From Trachythela sp. YZ-2020 (taxonomy: Eukaryota; Cnidaria; Anthozoa; Malacalcyonacea; Clavulariidae), in NCBI GenBank assembly GCA_016169945.1, contig JADLSH010000140.1, positions 248,001 to 312,000 of the forward strand: DNA of 64,000 nucleotides, in the 5' to 3' direction. Positions 35,695 to 46,500 of the stretch are shown here, piece by piece (the stretch's first letter is position 1; each line of letters starts with the position of its first letter). The notes beneath the pieces were generated by a model. That model was not told the DNA's origin. It made no database searches and was given only the letters and a program-made list of their open reading frames with translations. The position numbers and the translations under genes are program-made.

Positions 35695-35745
35695 AATCTA
35701 TCTATCGTAAATTGTGACGAATTATTAAATTTAAATTATTAAATT
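35491..35745. repeat. Compound (TATC)n / 32-bp higher-order repeat
   Basis: Runs of tatc alternate with a spacer reading taaattgtgacgaattatt plus aaatttaaat, three times. This is the tail region of the preceding LINE fragment and may have grown from its microsatellite 3' end. Confidence 0.85.
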
Positions 35746-36559
35746 ATTCTCAACCTCATTCAATAATTATTAACTAGCTGACTGAACGCTGGTTCGCTAG
35801 AATTGGTAATCAAGGCAGCACTGTTATTAAATATATTTACATTTTTTCTACAGTACAAAAGGGAAAAATACTTTAAAGGTTAGCACTTAAATATAAAAAT
35901 ATCATGCAATCTCTGATATATAAATGATGTAGGTATGTTATATTATGCATTCATTTCCATCATCTTCGGATTAATGTAAAATTCAACCTTAGACGCGACG
36001 TACAACGTTTCGAAATGTTCATAAAACTAAACTGATTTTAACCGATAAGCTTACGGCATAACATGTATTTAGTCATAACGTCAAAGTCTTTCCTGTTTTA
36101 GGAATTAGTGTCTGAAGAAAACATATACCTATTGCTAGATTGCTATATATTTTCAATGCTCTTTTTACACTTATTATAGAAAGTATTTTGAGAACGTATT
36201 GGTTCTCATGCGATACTAAATAATATTTTTCTAGCTTTTTAATATGTGCACGAGTTGTAACACAATCCTCACTAAATTAAAGATTGTATATCAATGCGTT
36301 ATATAAGGTCTCATTCCATTCATAGCCAATTATCAAAACGCAGAATTTTGCAAGTTAGTAACCTATAAAATACTACTTGAATTTTGAATAATCTAGAAAA
36401 TGGCAAAGGTGTTAAGATGTTGAATTAGTATATATTTGGAGTTATAGAATTATAGTTTTGTGTTTGAGTTCACACTAACTGTTTACATTTTAAAGATTGT
36501 CCTTAGAACACTATAGTTATTCTCTGAAAAGAATTCTAGGAAAAAAAACCTTTAACATA

Positions 36560-36813
36560 AATAATGAACGGTTCCTAACTGCTAAATATCTTGTAGATTT
36601 ACAAATATTGTAGATTCTTAAGTCCAGAAAAAATTCACCGTCAAAACGGCGTATCGAGTTTTCTAAATTGAACAAAAACGATCTGAAGGTGAAATTGCAG
36701 TTGAAAATTCAGTCACAAATTCAAATCAAAGAAACACCATATTCCTTATGTTGCTCCTCAGTGGAGTATATTTTTTCTCTATTTAAATCTGTTGAAATTA
36801 TATACATACTTAC
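36560..36813. other. Intronic sequence
   Basis: Continues duplication C and then unique AT-rich sequence up to the LRR exon donor. No further exon is seen. Confidence 0.5.
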
Positions 36814-36885
36814 AATTTAAATAAATTTCCCAAACCGTTAAAGCCTCCTTGCTCAATTTCTGTAATTCCATTGTAATGCAAATAT
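36814..36885 (-). CDS. LRR exon (beta type), intact, 72 nt
   Basis: Minus strand: acceptor ttattttag (AG at 36886-36887), 72 bases, donor gtaagt (36808-36813). Phase 2 at both ends. It encodes YLHYNGITEIEQGGF followed by NGLGNLFKL, a complete LRR of a sequence class different from the alpha exons and closer to the decayed delta exons. I found no second copy of it in the window. Confidence 0.8.
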
Positions 36886-37226
36886 CTAAAATAAACCGAT
36901 TATAAATGAATATGTACGAGAAAATATTGCGACTAAAACGTCAAATTAATTTGATTTAAAGTACATTTCTCGCTAGTAATTTGTTTGATTGGCCGAGGGC
37001 ATGGCCTATCTGCAGGCCTGACGTAATCTTTAGAGTAATTACCATTATAATATGCAGATATTTCAAATGCAGCAACGCAAAAAATATTATTAGTCAATGC
37101 GATAGGTTTTCTCCAGTGACTCCAGTTTTTCAAAACAAGGATAGTCTATACTGGCTATAATAGATTTGTTTAAGAAGAAACATATTCGGAAGTGATATCA
37201 AACTCTATAGAGAACGAGGTACCTAC

Positions 37227-37298
37227 AGGGAACGTAAAGACACGATAACAAAAAATGAATTTTCAGGAATATTTTGAGATCTATGGTTTGACAGATCC
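37227..37298 (-). pseudogene. Decayed LRR exon (gamma type)
   Basis: A 72-nt open frame starting DLSNHRSQNIPENSF, with donor gtaggt, but TG instead of AG at the acceptor (37299-37300). Shared with the copy at 21028-21099. Confidence 0.68.
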
Positions 37299-37511
37299 CA
37301 AAACGAAAAGGTTACGAGATAAAAATATCATTGCTATTATTGGAAATGTTTTATATAAGAAAACCGTGGTCAGAATTGTAACACCTTTCAAACTCAAGAT
37401 ATGAAATGAATTGAACATATAATCTTGAGTTTACATGCCGCTTCTATTCGATAAATGTGTATTTTTCTATTCTCATGGAATATTTGTATTATACACATAA
37501 TATCCCTATAC

Positions 37512-37584
37512 AACTTAGTTAAATATATCCTAGCCACCAAAGGATCCTGGCCTAATATTTTCAACTTTGTCCTTAATATTGATA
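37512..37584 (-). pseudogene. Decayed LRR exon (delta type), half replaced
   Basis: The 3' half matches the delta exons (ENIRPGSFGG, then TAG). The 5' half and acceptor have diverged or been lost, and the donor reads gtatag. Confidence 0.5.
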
Positions 37585-37589
37585 AGCGA

Positions 37590-39134
37590 GACACTTGATG
37601 TAATCGGTCACATCCCTCTTCAATATCATTTTTTAACTATCTAAATGCAGACGATTTCCTCTTTAAAGGAAAAAGTTGGCCATTTACTCTTTCTGGTCGG
37701 TCGCATTTTAATTATGTTGTCGCAAGTTGTCGCAAGAGCACTTTGAGTACGATCTCCTTTGCAAAATATTTACCCCCTGGCAATGAAATTAACACCATTG
37801 GAATCCTTACAAAATAAGCTTTTTAACAGTGGGCTATTTTGCCGACTAAACATTACAGAATTAAAAATACTAAAAGTTTAATCCCAAACATACCTCCAGT
37901 CATACTTCAGTTCAACTCAAACAATCTTTAATATCTTTTAATATCTTTAATATCTTGAAAGACTTCTAATTATCGAAATTTAGCTTTTTATCTGTTTCTT
38001 TCGGCTGTAAAACGTGCCTTCGATACGGCTTTTAGAAATATTTATTTTGAATTTTTATTTATCGGGAATTTTCCAACATGCACGCGCTTGTCGTAGTTTG
38101 ACTATATATGGTTTGCCCACGCGCTTCAGTCCCGACAAAAAGATCTTATATAGGGTATTGTACCCTGGGGAATTCATTCCGGCCACTTAAAAAACCATAG
38201 CAACAGTCTTTGTTTGTGTTTGGGCCTTTTCCGGTTGTTTTTGTCTGAAATTCCGGTTTGACCCGTACGCTACATTTCAAATTTCGCCGTAACTTTGTCA
38301 ATTTTTATTGTGTTTCTTTGCAAGTTGGTCAGTATGTACTGTTTTTCAAGCTCTATAAAACTTTGTATTAGCGAAGATCACACGGTTTTTAAAACAGAAG
38401 TTATAATCGACCAAAGGTACTGAATATATAATTAGTTTACGATAATAATAAATATCAGATTACAAAGGTGTTAAAACTCACGGAGATCTGTAAAACAATG
38501 TGTTTAGCGATTTGTTTGGCATTAGCCAAGAACAGGTGTGTTTGCTGAATCGATTTGTGATCGATTGGTGGTATTTTCGTCCGTTTTGGGTGAGGGGCGC
38601 CAAAGATACAAGCGCTCAAAATCATCATGCGTTGGAAGCTGATATTCGACGCTACCGTTTAGAAAGAGTTAATGGCGATTAATACTCGATCTAGTAGACT
38701 TTCTCAAGGTCCGTTTCTTTTCGAGGCGGTAAACGGACTTTTCCAGCCTGCTTCGCGCATTTTTATCGAACTATTTTTGGTCGGAGGTGTGTCAAAATTT
38801 TAACCAATCAAAAATTACACGTTACAATTACACAAATACATGCTACAAATTATACTCAATTTCTTGATTCGATTCTCTTGTAAGTTGAATTGTATCCTTA
38901 ATTAGTCTTAATATAATAATTAGTATTTAATTTAATGATTTGTAAATTTATTCTGTAAATAGTTTTTAATTAGTATTTTGCACGACACTCCGGAAGATCA
39001 TATTTAATATATGAAGAGATTTCCGTGGGTAAATAAAGATTACTTGCTTACTTACTTACTTTACTTACTTACTTACTTACTGTCATCCTATTAGCCGAAC
39101 AACTCGATCTCGTTTCAAAGCATTATTAAATAAC
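37590..39134. other. Mostly single-copy region; retroelement-like 3' end with (TTAC)n
   Basis: The first 130 bp resemble 11200-11330 and 54490-54560. The rest is not repeated elsewhere in the window. It ends in gtaaataaagattacttgc followed by (ttac)n at about 39047-39081, which looks like the 3' end of a retroelement on the plus strand. A frame at 38500-38682 is open for 60 codons but unrecognised. The flanks (37395-37590 and 39135-39345) are a local direct duplication. Confidence 0.45.
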
Positions 39135-39255
39135 CGCGAAGGGTATGAAATGAATTGAACATATAATCTTGAGTTTACATTCCGCTTCTATTCGGGAAAT
39201 GTATATTTTTCTATTCTTATTGAATATTTGTATTATACACATAATATCCATTTAC

Positions 39256-39328
39256 AACTTAGCCAAATATTTCCTCACCACCAAAGGATTCTGGCCTAAT
39301 ATTTTCAATATTATTATACGTTAAATAT
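39256..39328 (-). pseudogene. Decayed LRR exon (delta type), 73 nt
   Basis: Acceptor AG at 39329-39330, donor gtaaat at 39250-39255. It begins YLTYNNIENIRPESFGG, has no TAG at the middle position, but keeps the extra base and ends out of frame in TAA. Confidence 0.63.
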
Positions 39329-39439
39329 CTAGAAAACGGAATACAAATGAAATAAAAAAGAGCTAAAAGTGAAATAAATTACAATTTAAATGCACTTGGA
39401 CAACTTTGTTTGATTGGCTGTTTATTATTTCAATTTATT

Positions 39440-39765
39440 TGGTTTGCATTTTTTATTTTTTTTTATATAAACATATTTATTAATTTTTTAGTGTTTACCC
39501 AAGAGCGTAAACGCTCATCGAGGGGCTCACACTACATTTAACAATACAAATAAATAAATACACAACAGGAGAAGACGAACAGAAAAAAAAAACCAACAAC
39601 AAAAAGTGATCAAAGCTGGTTCAATTGAAGGTTCAGAGATAAAAATAGGTTAATCTTTAGAAAAACGATTAGTTTGCTTGATATATTTGTATACTAGTTT
39701 GCTTATGCAACTAGTATACAACTAGGTTGATTAGTTTGCTTGATATATTGATATACTAGTGGCCT
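39440..39765 (-). mobile_element. Probable LINE 3' UTR fragment (minus strand)
   Basis: Absent from the related site near 21485. On the minus strand it contains a short hairpin gagcgtttacgctc and ends in an A-rich tail, as in CR1-like 3' UTRs. There is a local duplication of tagtttgcttgatatattg at 39670-39760. Confidence 0.45.
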
Positions 39766-39960
39766 CGGAAGGCATGACGTAATTGCTACACATATTGCCT
39801 CATACTTAGCTGTAGGGGATATTCTTACTTTTATAAGCTAAAAAAAGCGAAGGCAAACAGATGAGTTGGTTTTGGGCTTTGATGACGACATTGCGTATGC
39901 ATATAATGCTGACGTGTCCGTAAACACCTAAAAACACATCCTCTCCGTATGAGCGCTTAA

Positions 39961-41177
39961 GGTGGCTCCCTACAGTAATGCATGAGGTGATCGCGGGACG
40001 AGTCAAAAACGCGTGGCAAGTACGTGGACTTTCCCACGCAAATTCGACGATCAAAAACAAAACAAAGATATTTCGCCCGGTTTTTTTAAATAATTTTTAC
40101 CATTCTGAAAGATTTGTAATGAAAAAAACTTTGAATAATCCTTAGTTTTATGTGACAAAGCATCAGTAACACCGATGAGTGATTTTAACTGTGATACAAA
40201 TATCGCTTGGATAAAAAAATCTTGACAGTATTAATATAAAAGTGAATTTTTCAAAAATATTTTAGATATAATGTTCACTAATAAGAGTTCATTAAACATT
40301 TATTAACTATTGTATAAAAGCTGTTAAAGGTTATAAAAGTCGTTTAGTGATACTTGCATGTCTTTTACAAATTAAACAGTAAAAATATCACAGTTCTATG
40401 GCAAAATACCGACTTGTTCATCTTCAGCAAAATTACAAAACTAGGCAAAAATATGTCCAGCTGTACGGCTGTTGAAGCTCGTGAACTGAGTAAATGGCAG
40501 CATTCAATTGGACTTAAATCGATGTAACCCTTCACAGTATTTCTTGGTTGTCCATGGCTCTCAAATATATTGAATAAACGTCAAAATCAACAGATAAAAA
40601 CAACATTTGCCACTCGTTTTTGCACGATGAAAGCACATCTTGCGCCCGCAAACTATCATTCACTATTCAGCGACGTTTTTATGTAGGGCAAATTTCGTGA
40701 AGTTGTTGACCCAATTTTTTACCTTTATATGCGTTTTACTCTTTAGTTTCATCGGTAACATATCTTCAAATTTTGAGCACAAATTTTAATTTTGGTAAAT
40801 TTTATATATTTCAATTTTAAAAAAAATCGCCAGGGTAGAAATCTTTATATAAAATTTTCGAGTTTAAAAAAATTGCACACTGGCGATTTTGATTAAACTT
40901 TCATAATAGTTTCAGAACATTATGCTTAAAACTTATATGAAATAAAAAAGATGGGTCACCGACTTTGTTTTTTATATACGGACAATTTTATGCGCATAGT
41001 AACCACATTTCAGGCTTACGTCTTGTTACCATGGCAACGATGACAGTACCTGAACCGGGTTTTAAATATTCCATAGATGATGAATATTACCCTCGAGTAT
41101 AAAAAACTTCGTCATCTCCGATAATACTCGTTTAAAAACGATTTATTATAAAGCTAAAATAACTGTAGGGAGCCACC
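39961..41177. mobile_element. TTAA-flanked element E1, 1,217 bp
   Basis: Ends ggtggctccctacagt and its inverted complement; ttaa at 39957-39960 and 41178-41181. The sister loci (23968-23980 and 34170-34190) are uninterrupted at this ttaa. No transposase frame. It carries a gttaccatggcaac X-box-like motif at 41025-41038. piggyBac- or Kolobok-type by target (inference). Confidence 0.85.
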
Positions 41178-41187
41178 TTAAAATTAA

Positions 41188-42406
41188 GGTGGTCTTTTAA
41201 ACATACAAATTTTTTTTTGTATTTTTAAACATTTTGAATGAAAATAATACTATATTTTATTTTTTTGCGGTCCGGTATCCAGTTAAATGGTGCGTTTTGA
41301 TTGGCTAACGAGCGGTCCGGTATCCTGCTATCCGGACCGTTGCGTGAGCAAAACAAAACAAAACAATATTTTTAATCTTGTTTCACCGCCCTGCTGTTTT
41401 AAACCTTAAACTATTAAATAGTTTTAAATATTTGAACTTGTTTTGACCACAGTTTTGACATTGTGTAACCGTTAATGAATTCCAAATGTTTGTAACGGAA
41501 GTGAGGTGACGTACGCGCGTCATTTGTAAATAATAAAATTTCATAGTACAACTTTGATTTCTTTGACCGCTAAAAATAAAAATGTTATTTAATGGCTTAG
41601 CTCGGTCCGGATAGGGGAATACTGTGCCCGAAGTCGTGAAAACGGCCCTCGGCCTTCGGCCTCGGGCCTTTTTCACGACTTCGGGCACAGTATTCCCCTA
41701 TCCGGACCTCGCAGCCATTAAATAACATATATATATCCTGATACTAAAAGCGTGAACTGCCATATGTACTGTTACCATGGTAACATAAAAACGCTCCCAA
41801 CAGTCTGATTAAGAGGGCTTGTTCGGACAGAATAGCAAAAGAAAAATAAATAATCAAGTTTAAAGTATAGGCAATAGGTATATCCAACATGTAAACCTCA
41901 AAAATATAGATATTTATAATTTATTATCTCCAACGTTTAATTTGTTTGAAACGATCGCAAAATTGGTTCAATTAAATTCGTTTTGCTACAAAATATGTGT
42001 TGCTTCTATATGATTTTTGAGCTTCACATCATAGTTTTATTAGTAATTATACAACACTACAAATTTTGGGCAGATTTATTCAGTATTAAAGTCAGTAGAG
42101 TGTTCGGCAACTTGTAAAAAGATCACTTGAGAAAACCGAGTTTAAAGTTTTTGCATGTATTAGAACAACTTAAATAAAACAATATAATAGAAGAAAGGGA
42201 CAATAAAATCAACCAACCACATACCATTATTTGCTTAGGGTAAAATCATGGTTTTACCTAAGAAGATGCGGGGTAAGCTGTATATCTCGGTTTTGCGAAT
42301 ACTTTTGCGTTTAAAATTATACAGATATGATAAAGAAAGCTGTAACGATTACATTTTTTCATTTTTTTAAAAATTGAAAATATTGGATTATTTCTCCAAG
42401 ACCACC
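41188..42406. mobile_element. TTAA-flanked element E2, 1,219 bp, inverted relative to 21585-22343
   Basis: Ends ggtggtctt and its complement; ttaa at 41184-41187 and 42407-42410. It sits two bases from the right ttaa of E1. Its interior is the reverse complement of the 21585 copy, interrupted by about 470 bp of other sequence (roughly 41268-41735). Confidence 0.85.
41582..41727. repeat. Near-perfect 146-bp palindrome
   Basis: The arms from atgttatttaatggct inward to the centre at about 41654 are inverted repeats (cggataggggaatactgtgc, then cccgaagtcgtgaaaa, on both sides). It lies within the nested insertion in E2 and could form a long hairpin. The minus frame 41383-41688 across it has no domain. 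Confidence 0.85.
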
Positions 42407-42410
42407 TTAA

Positions 42411-43290
42411 ATTATTACTGTCTGTGCGTGCGCAAGATTGAATCATGCTAGACTATGGCGTCGCCTTCTGTAATTTGCAGACTTAAGAGAAAGATAATTT
42501 TAAAAATAAAATATTAATAGAAACCAAACTAAAGCGACGAAAAGCTCCGACTATTTTTGCTCATATTTGAAATAAAGAGGCAATATTTCACGGCCGCAAA
42601 TGGCAGAAAGGGCATGTGATTATTTTGAAGAATTTAACTAGCAGGTGCGCATGACTATTATCTTTTATATACCTTTTAAATAAATAATGAACAATTACTG
42701 AATTCGTTTTTCACGTGGTGTGAAGAATTATCAAAGCCTGTGTTTGTGTTATCTGCAGAAACAGAAAGCTGAAACGTTGATTATTCATATTATGCTCAAC
42801 CTCATTCAATAATAGTCCAGGAGGAGAAGGGGGGGGGGGATATCGTCACCCAACTGGGAATTTATGAAAGGTATTGATTCTAGTCAAGTTTGATGCGATT
42901 TCAAAAATCGATATTATACGGAGAATCAGTGGGGTCGTTTGCCTCGTTTTCATGCATTTACCCTCGGTTTGGTGTATATAAGGGTATGACGTCATTCAAC
43001 AAAGAATGTTATGAAAGTTAGTGATGTTGGTCAAGTTGGATGTGCTGATTTCAAAAATCAATGTATGTAAAATTCAACCTTAGACGTGAAGTATAAAACG
43101 TTTCGAAATGTTCATAAAACTAAACTGATTTTAACCAATAAACTTAAGACATAACATGTACTTTGTCATAACGTCAAAGTCATTCCTGTTATAGGAATTA
43201 GTGTCTGAAGTACACATACCTATGGTTATCATGCGATACTAAATCAAATAACTATTTTTTCAGCTTTTTTAATATATGCATGGTTGTAAT
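42411..43290. repeat. Direct duplication C, copy 2 (left part)
   Basis: Collinear with 23975-24867, including a two-copy tandem of a roughly 120-bp segment around 42850-43070. It is interrupted at 43290 by the large transposon and continues at 50886. Confidence 0.8.
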
Positions 43291-43428
43291 TAGCCTGCGA
43301 ATACAGAATCTATTTATATCGCTTATCCCACTGTGAGGGGGAAACGCGATAAATAGAGTCTGCGCGCCGAGGTCACAAATTCCATACTGATGACGTATTT
43401 TGCCGTGAATCTCGGCAGAATTAATTAA
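43291..43428. repeat. Left terminal inverted repeat, 138 bp
   Basis: Base-for-base inverse of 50748-50885. It contains an imperfect inner dyad (tctatttatatcgcttatc / gataaatagagtc). Confidence 0.95.
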
Positions 43429-43518
43429 CATAATAAATCACATGTTTATCAAAAAAAATATGGCGGCCATTGTGGTGTAAAGTTTCAAGTGACGATCATG
43501 AATATTCAATTTCATTAT

Positions 43519-46500
43519 ATGGCTAACACATGTATCGTATGTCGTCATAATATCCTGAATTCTAAGAGATACCTGATTCATCATAATATGCTGGGAAATT
43601 TATCGATTGCGACGAAATTGTGGAGAAATTTACCACAACGAGTGAATAACCTCTTTCGAAATAGAACAAATTGAAACTATATTTGCAATAATTGTTTTAA
43701 TCTGTTAAAAAAACGAGAGACATTGGAGAACAATTTGAAGTCGTGCGAGGACCATATCACTTCATTTGGCAATGATGCAGATACTGATACATTCGGAGGT
43801 GAAAATCCACAATCAGCTGAAGCGATGTTCCAATCTTACATAGTACGCCTATTAAACGAAAGATAATGGATGGAAACGAGCTGGATAACGCTTTTGCCAA
43901 AGCAAGAAACAAATTATTCCATAATGCTGTTGATGGCAAGATTGGAGTAGAGGTCAAGTTGATATATTTATATATACATTATTTTCTGTATTCATATGTT
44001 TTAATAAGCATAATCTTCATTTTAAAGCTTAATTGAATATACTACCAAACTGTTTCTGATAAAAAGTTCTTTGAATCCAATAAAGTTTATAAGGGAAACA
44101 ATTTTGTGATAGCGTGCAATGAGGATTCTGTATTAAACGTTTAGAAAATTCAGTTTTCATTATAAAATTTGGCAAACAAATTGACACTTGAAAATTTGCT
44201 TTACATACAATGTACTTTGTATAAGTTACAAGAGCTTAAGAGATTATATTTATTTTGTTGAATGACCATGTTTTAGTTAGTTTTTATTATTTACATTACA
44301 TAGATTGTTGTTGCCTGGCCATCTCAGGTGAGACATCGCAGACTACAAAAAAAGTCCAGAGAGTTTAGGGTGTACATTGCTGAGGAGGATGTGGACAGAA
44401 ATGGCAAGAGCAGCATTTCGTGTTAAAGAACTTAGGGCAGAACTTATCAAATGTACATTAAGACAGCTGTCCATCGAGTGTACCACCATTGTGTCTCCAA
44501 AGGCATCTTCTATGTTGAGAAATACAACAGCTGAAGGCATCCGGAATTTATCTTTGCAAGGCGTTTGTAATGAATGGAAGCAGCAAACACCTCTATTGTA
44601 TTCTTTCCTGATGACTACTGCCTCACCATCACAACAAAACCAACAACGAAGAGCAAAAAAATTGTCAATTCCAACAGATGGGCACGCTAAAGACAATGTG
44701 GCACATTGTGACTGGTTACCTAGTGTTGCTGTTGCTGGATCAATTTTACTGAAGCAGAGATCTCGTTCAATGAATGCTGTGCAGTTTATGCTGATGATAC
44801 TTATCAAGTACTCTGGCTTTCAAGTATGTTTAAATACTTATTTATTTGGCTTAATATAATACTGTCAAGTGGTACTATTAGCTGCATGTATGGATTGTGT
44901 GCAGACCTCTTAATCACAATGGTCATATCAACCGTTGAATATGAAATATATTTTAGTTAGTGTCTAATTTTGTTTGATAAAAATATGATTATCATATAAT
45001 TTAATATTATTATTTTTAGTGTTTGTCAAGCTATATGTCAACAATGAAAATTGGCACATCCCTGAAATACTTCAACAAGAAGTGTGACGAGTTCAAAGAA
45101 GTATCAAAGAAAAGACTGTTGGCAGAAAAGGTAGAAGACGAAAATACCTTGAGTGATCTATTATCCAATTCTGTACCAAACCCAGTGGAAATTGATCAGT
45201 CACACTTACATAATAATCAGCAAGATTCTAATTCATTGTTGGGGAAATCTGGAAGCACATCTTCCACACAAACAAACAAACATGTTCTGTCGGCTGGCAG
45301 TCATTACGTCATTGACAATTTTGATATTTTCCAAAAAGTTCGAGACATATCCGAGGATCGACAAAATAGAGATATCCATTGGGTAAATCACAATAAGATT
45401 GTAAACGGGGTCTCTGCAAATCATCTTCCAAATGATGGTCCCATTTGTGATCTTGATGACGTAGACAATTCTAAATTAATACCATCTGTGTCTGACAATA
45501 TAATCCAACGACGAGACTACATCACTTTGGCTGAACGTATTATGGTTACCAGCATCCCATATTTGTCCTTCTGCACTGATATTGTTTCCTGGCATGTACC
45601 GCATAAACACAGCAAGAAGTCTGCAACTAAATCTGGTTAGGTATAAAATTTATACTTATTAATTGGAACCATTAAAGCATAATGTGCTCTCCTTACCTTT
45701 TTATTATACTCTTCCTAAACTGTGTAAAAATAACAAAGTACATGGGGTTTTGGCCGGAGCACATTGTGGCTTAATTGCATCTATTCTTGAGTTCAAACTT
45801 TGCGATATCCAGTGTGGAGAACTTAATCGATTAATTATCTGACTGTGTAATGATTTGAACAGTTACAGTATATGCTTCGTTAACAGTTGTGCATATGTGT
45901 CTTTATTTTAGGAGTGCATGGGCATTATTTTTGAAGATGAAAACAATGCAGATGGTATTCACAAAGTTTTGAAAAATTTGCATGATCAAATTCCAAGTGC
46001 ATCCGATCAATCCAAAACCATTTACCATAATGCAGGAGTTGCTGGCGACCAACTTACGATTGAGAGGGCAGTAAACAGTCTTTTATCCATCTCAAATGGT
46101 TTCACTTCTAACGATCGTCTAGATGGAATTCATGCTGAAATTGCTGACTGGCATACAGATATGAAATTTCTCTGTGTAAGTAAAATGTTTATTGTCTATA
46201 GACCATATAATTTCGACTGCCATAGAGTATTTTAATAAAGTACAAAACTATTGAGACTTTGTAAATCATTTTTATTATTCTATGCATTTCGACAAGTATT
46301 ACATATTATCTTGTGTATAGAATAGAAATGTCCATGATTTACGAAGTCTCAATAGTTTTGACTTATAATGGCCAACCATATGCGCCCCAGTGCGCCCTAA
46401 CTTTTTACTTTATCTGACTAATGCCACACGGTTTTACTCATCAAGGCATAAGATTGCAGCTTAATGGGTTTTAAAAGGGACATTTCATTCTATTTTTAGT

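Noticed and set aside
41383..41688. 101-codon minus-strand ORF
   Set aside because: It runs through one arm of a palindrome and has no domain.
44343..44807. 154-codon minus-strand ORF
   Set aside because: Shadow of transposase exon 2, which carries the family's conserved blocks on the plus strand.
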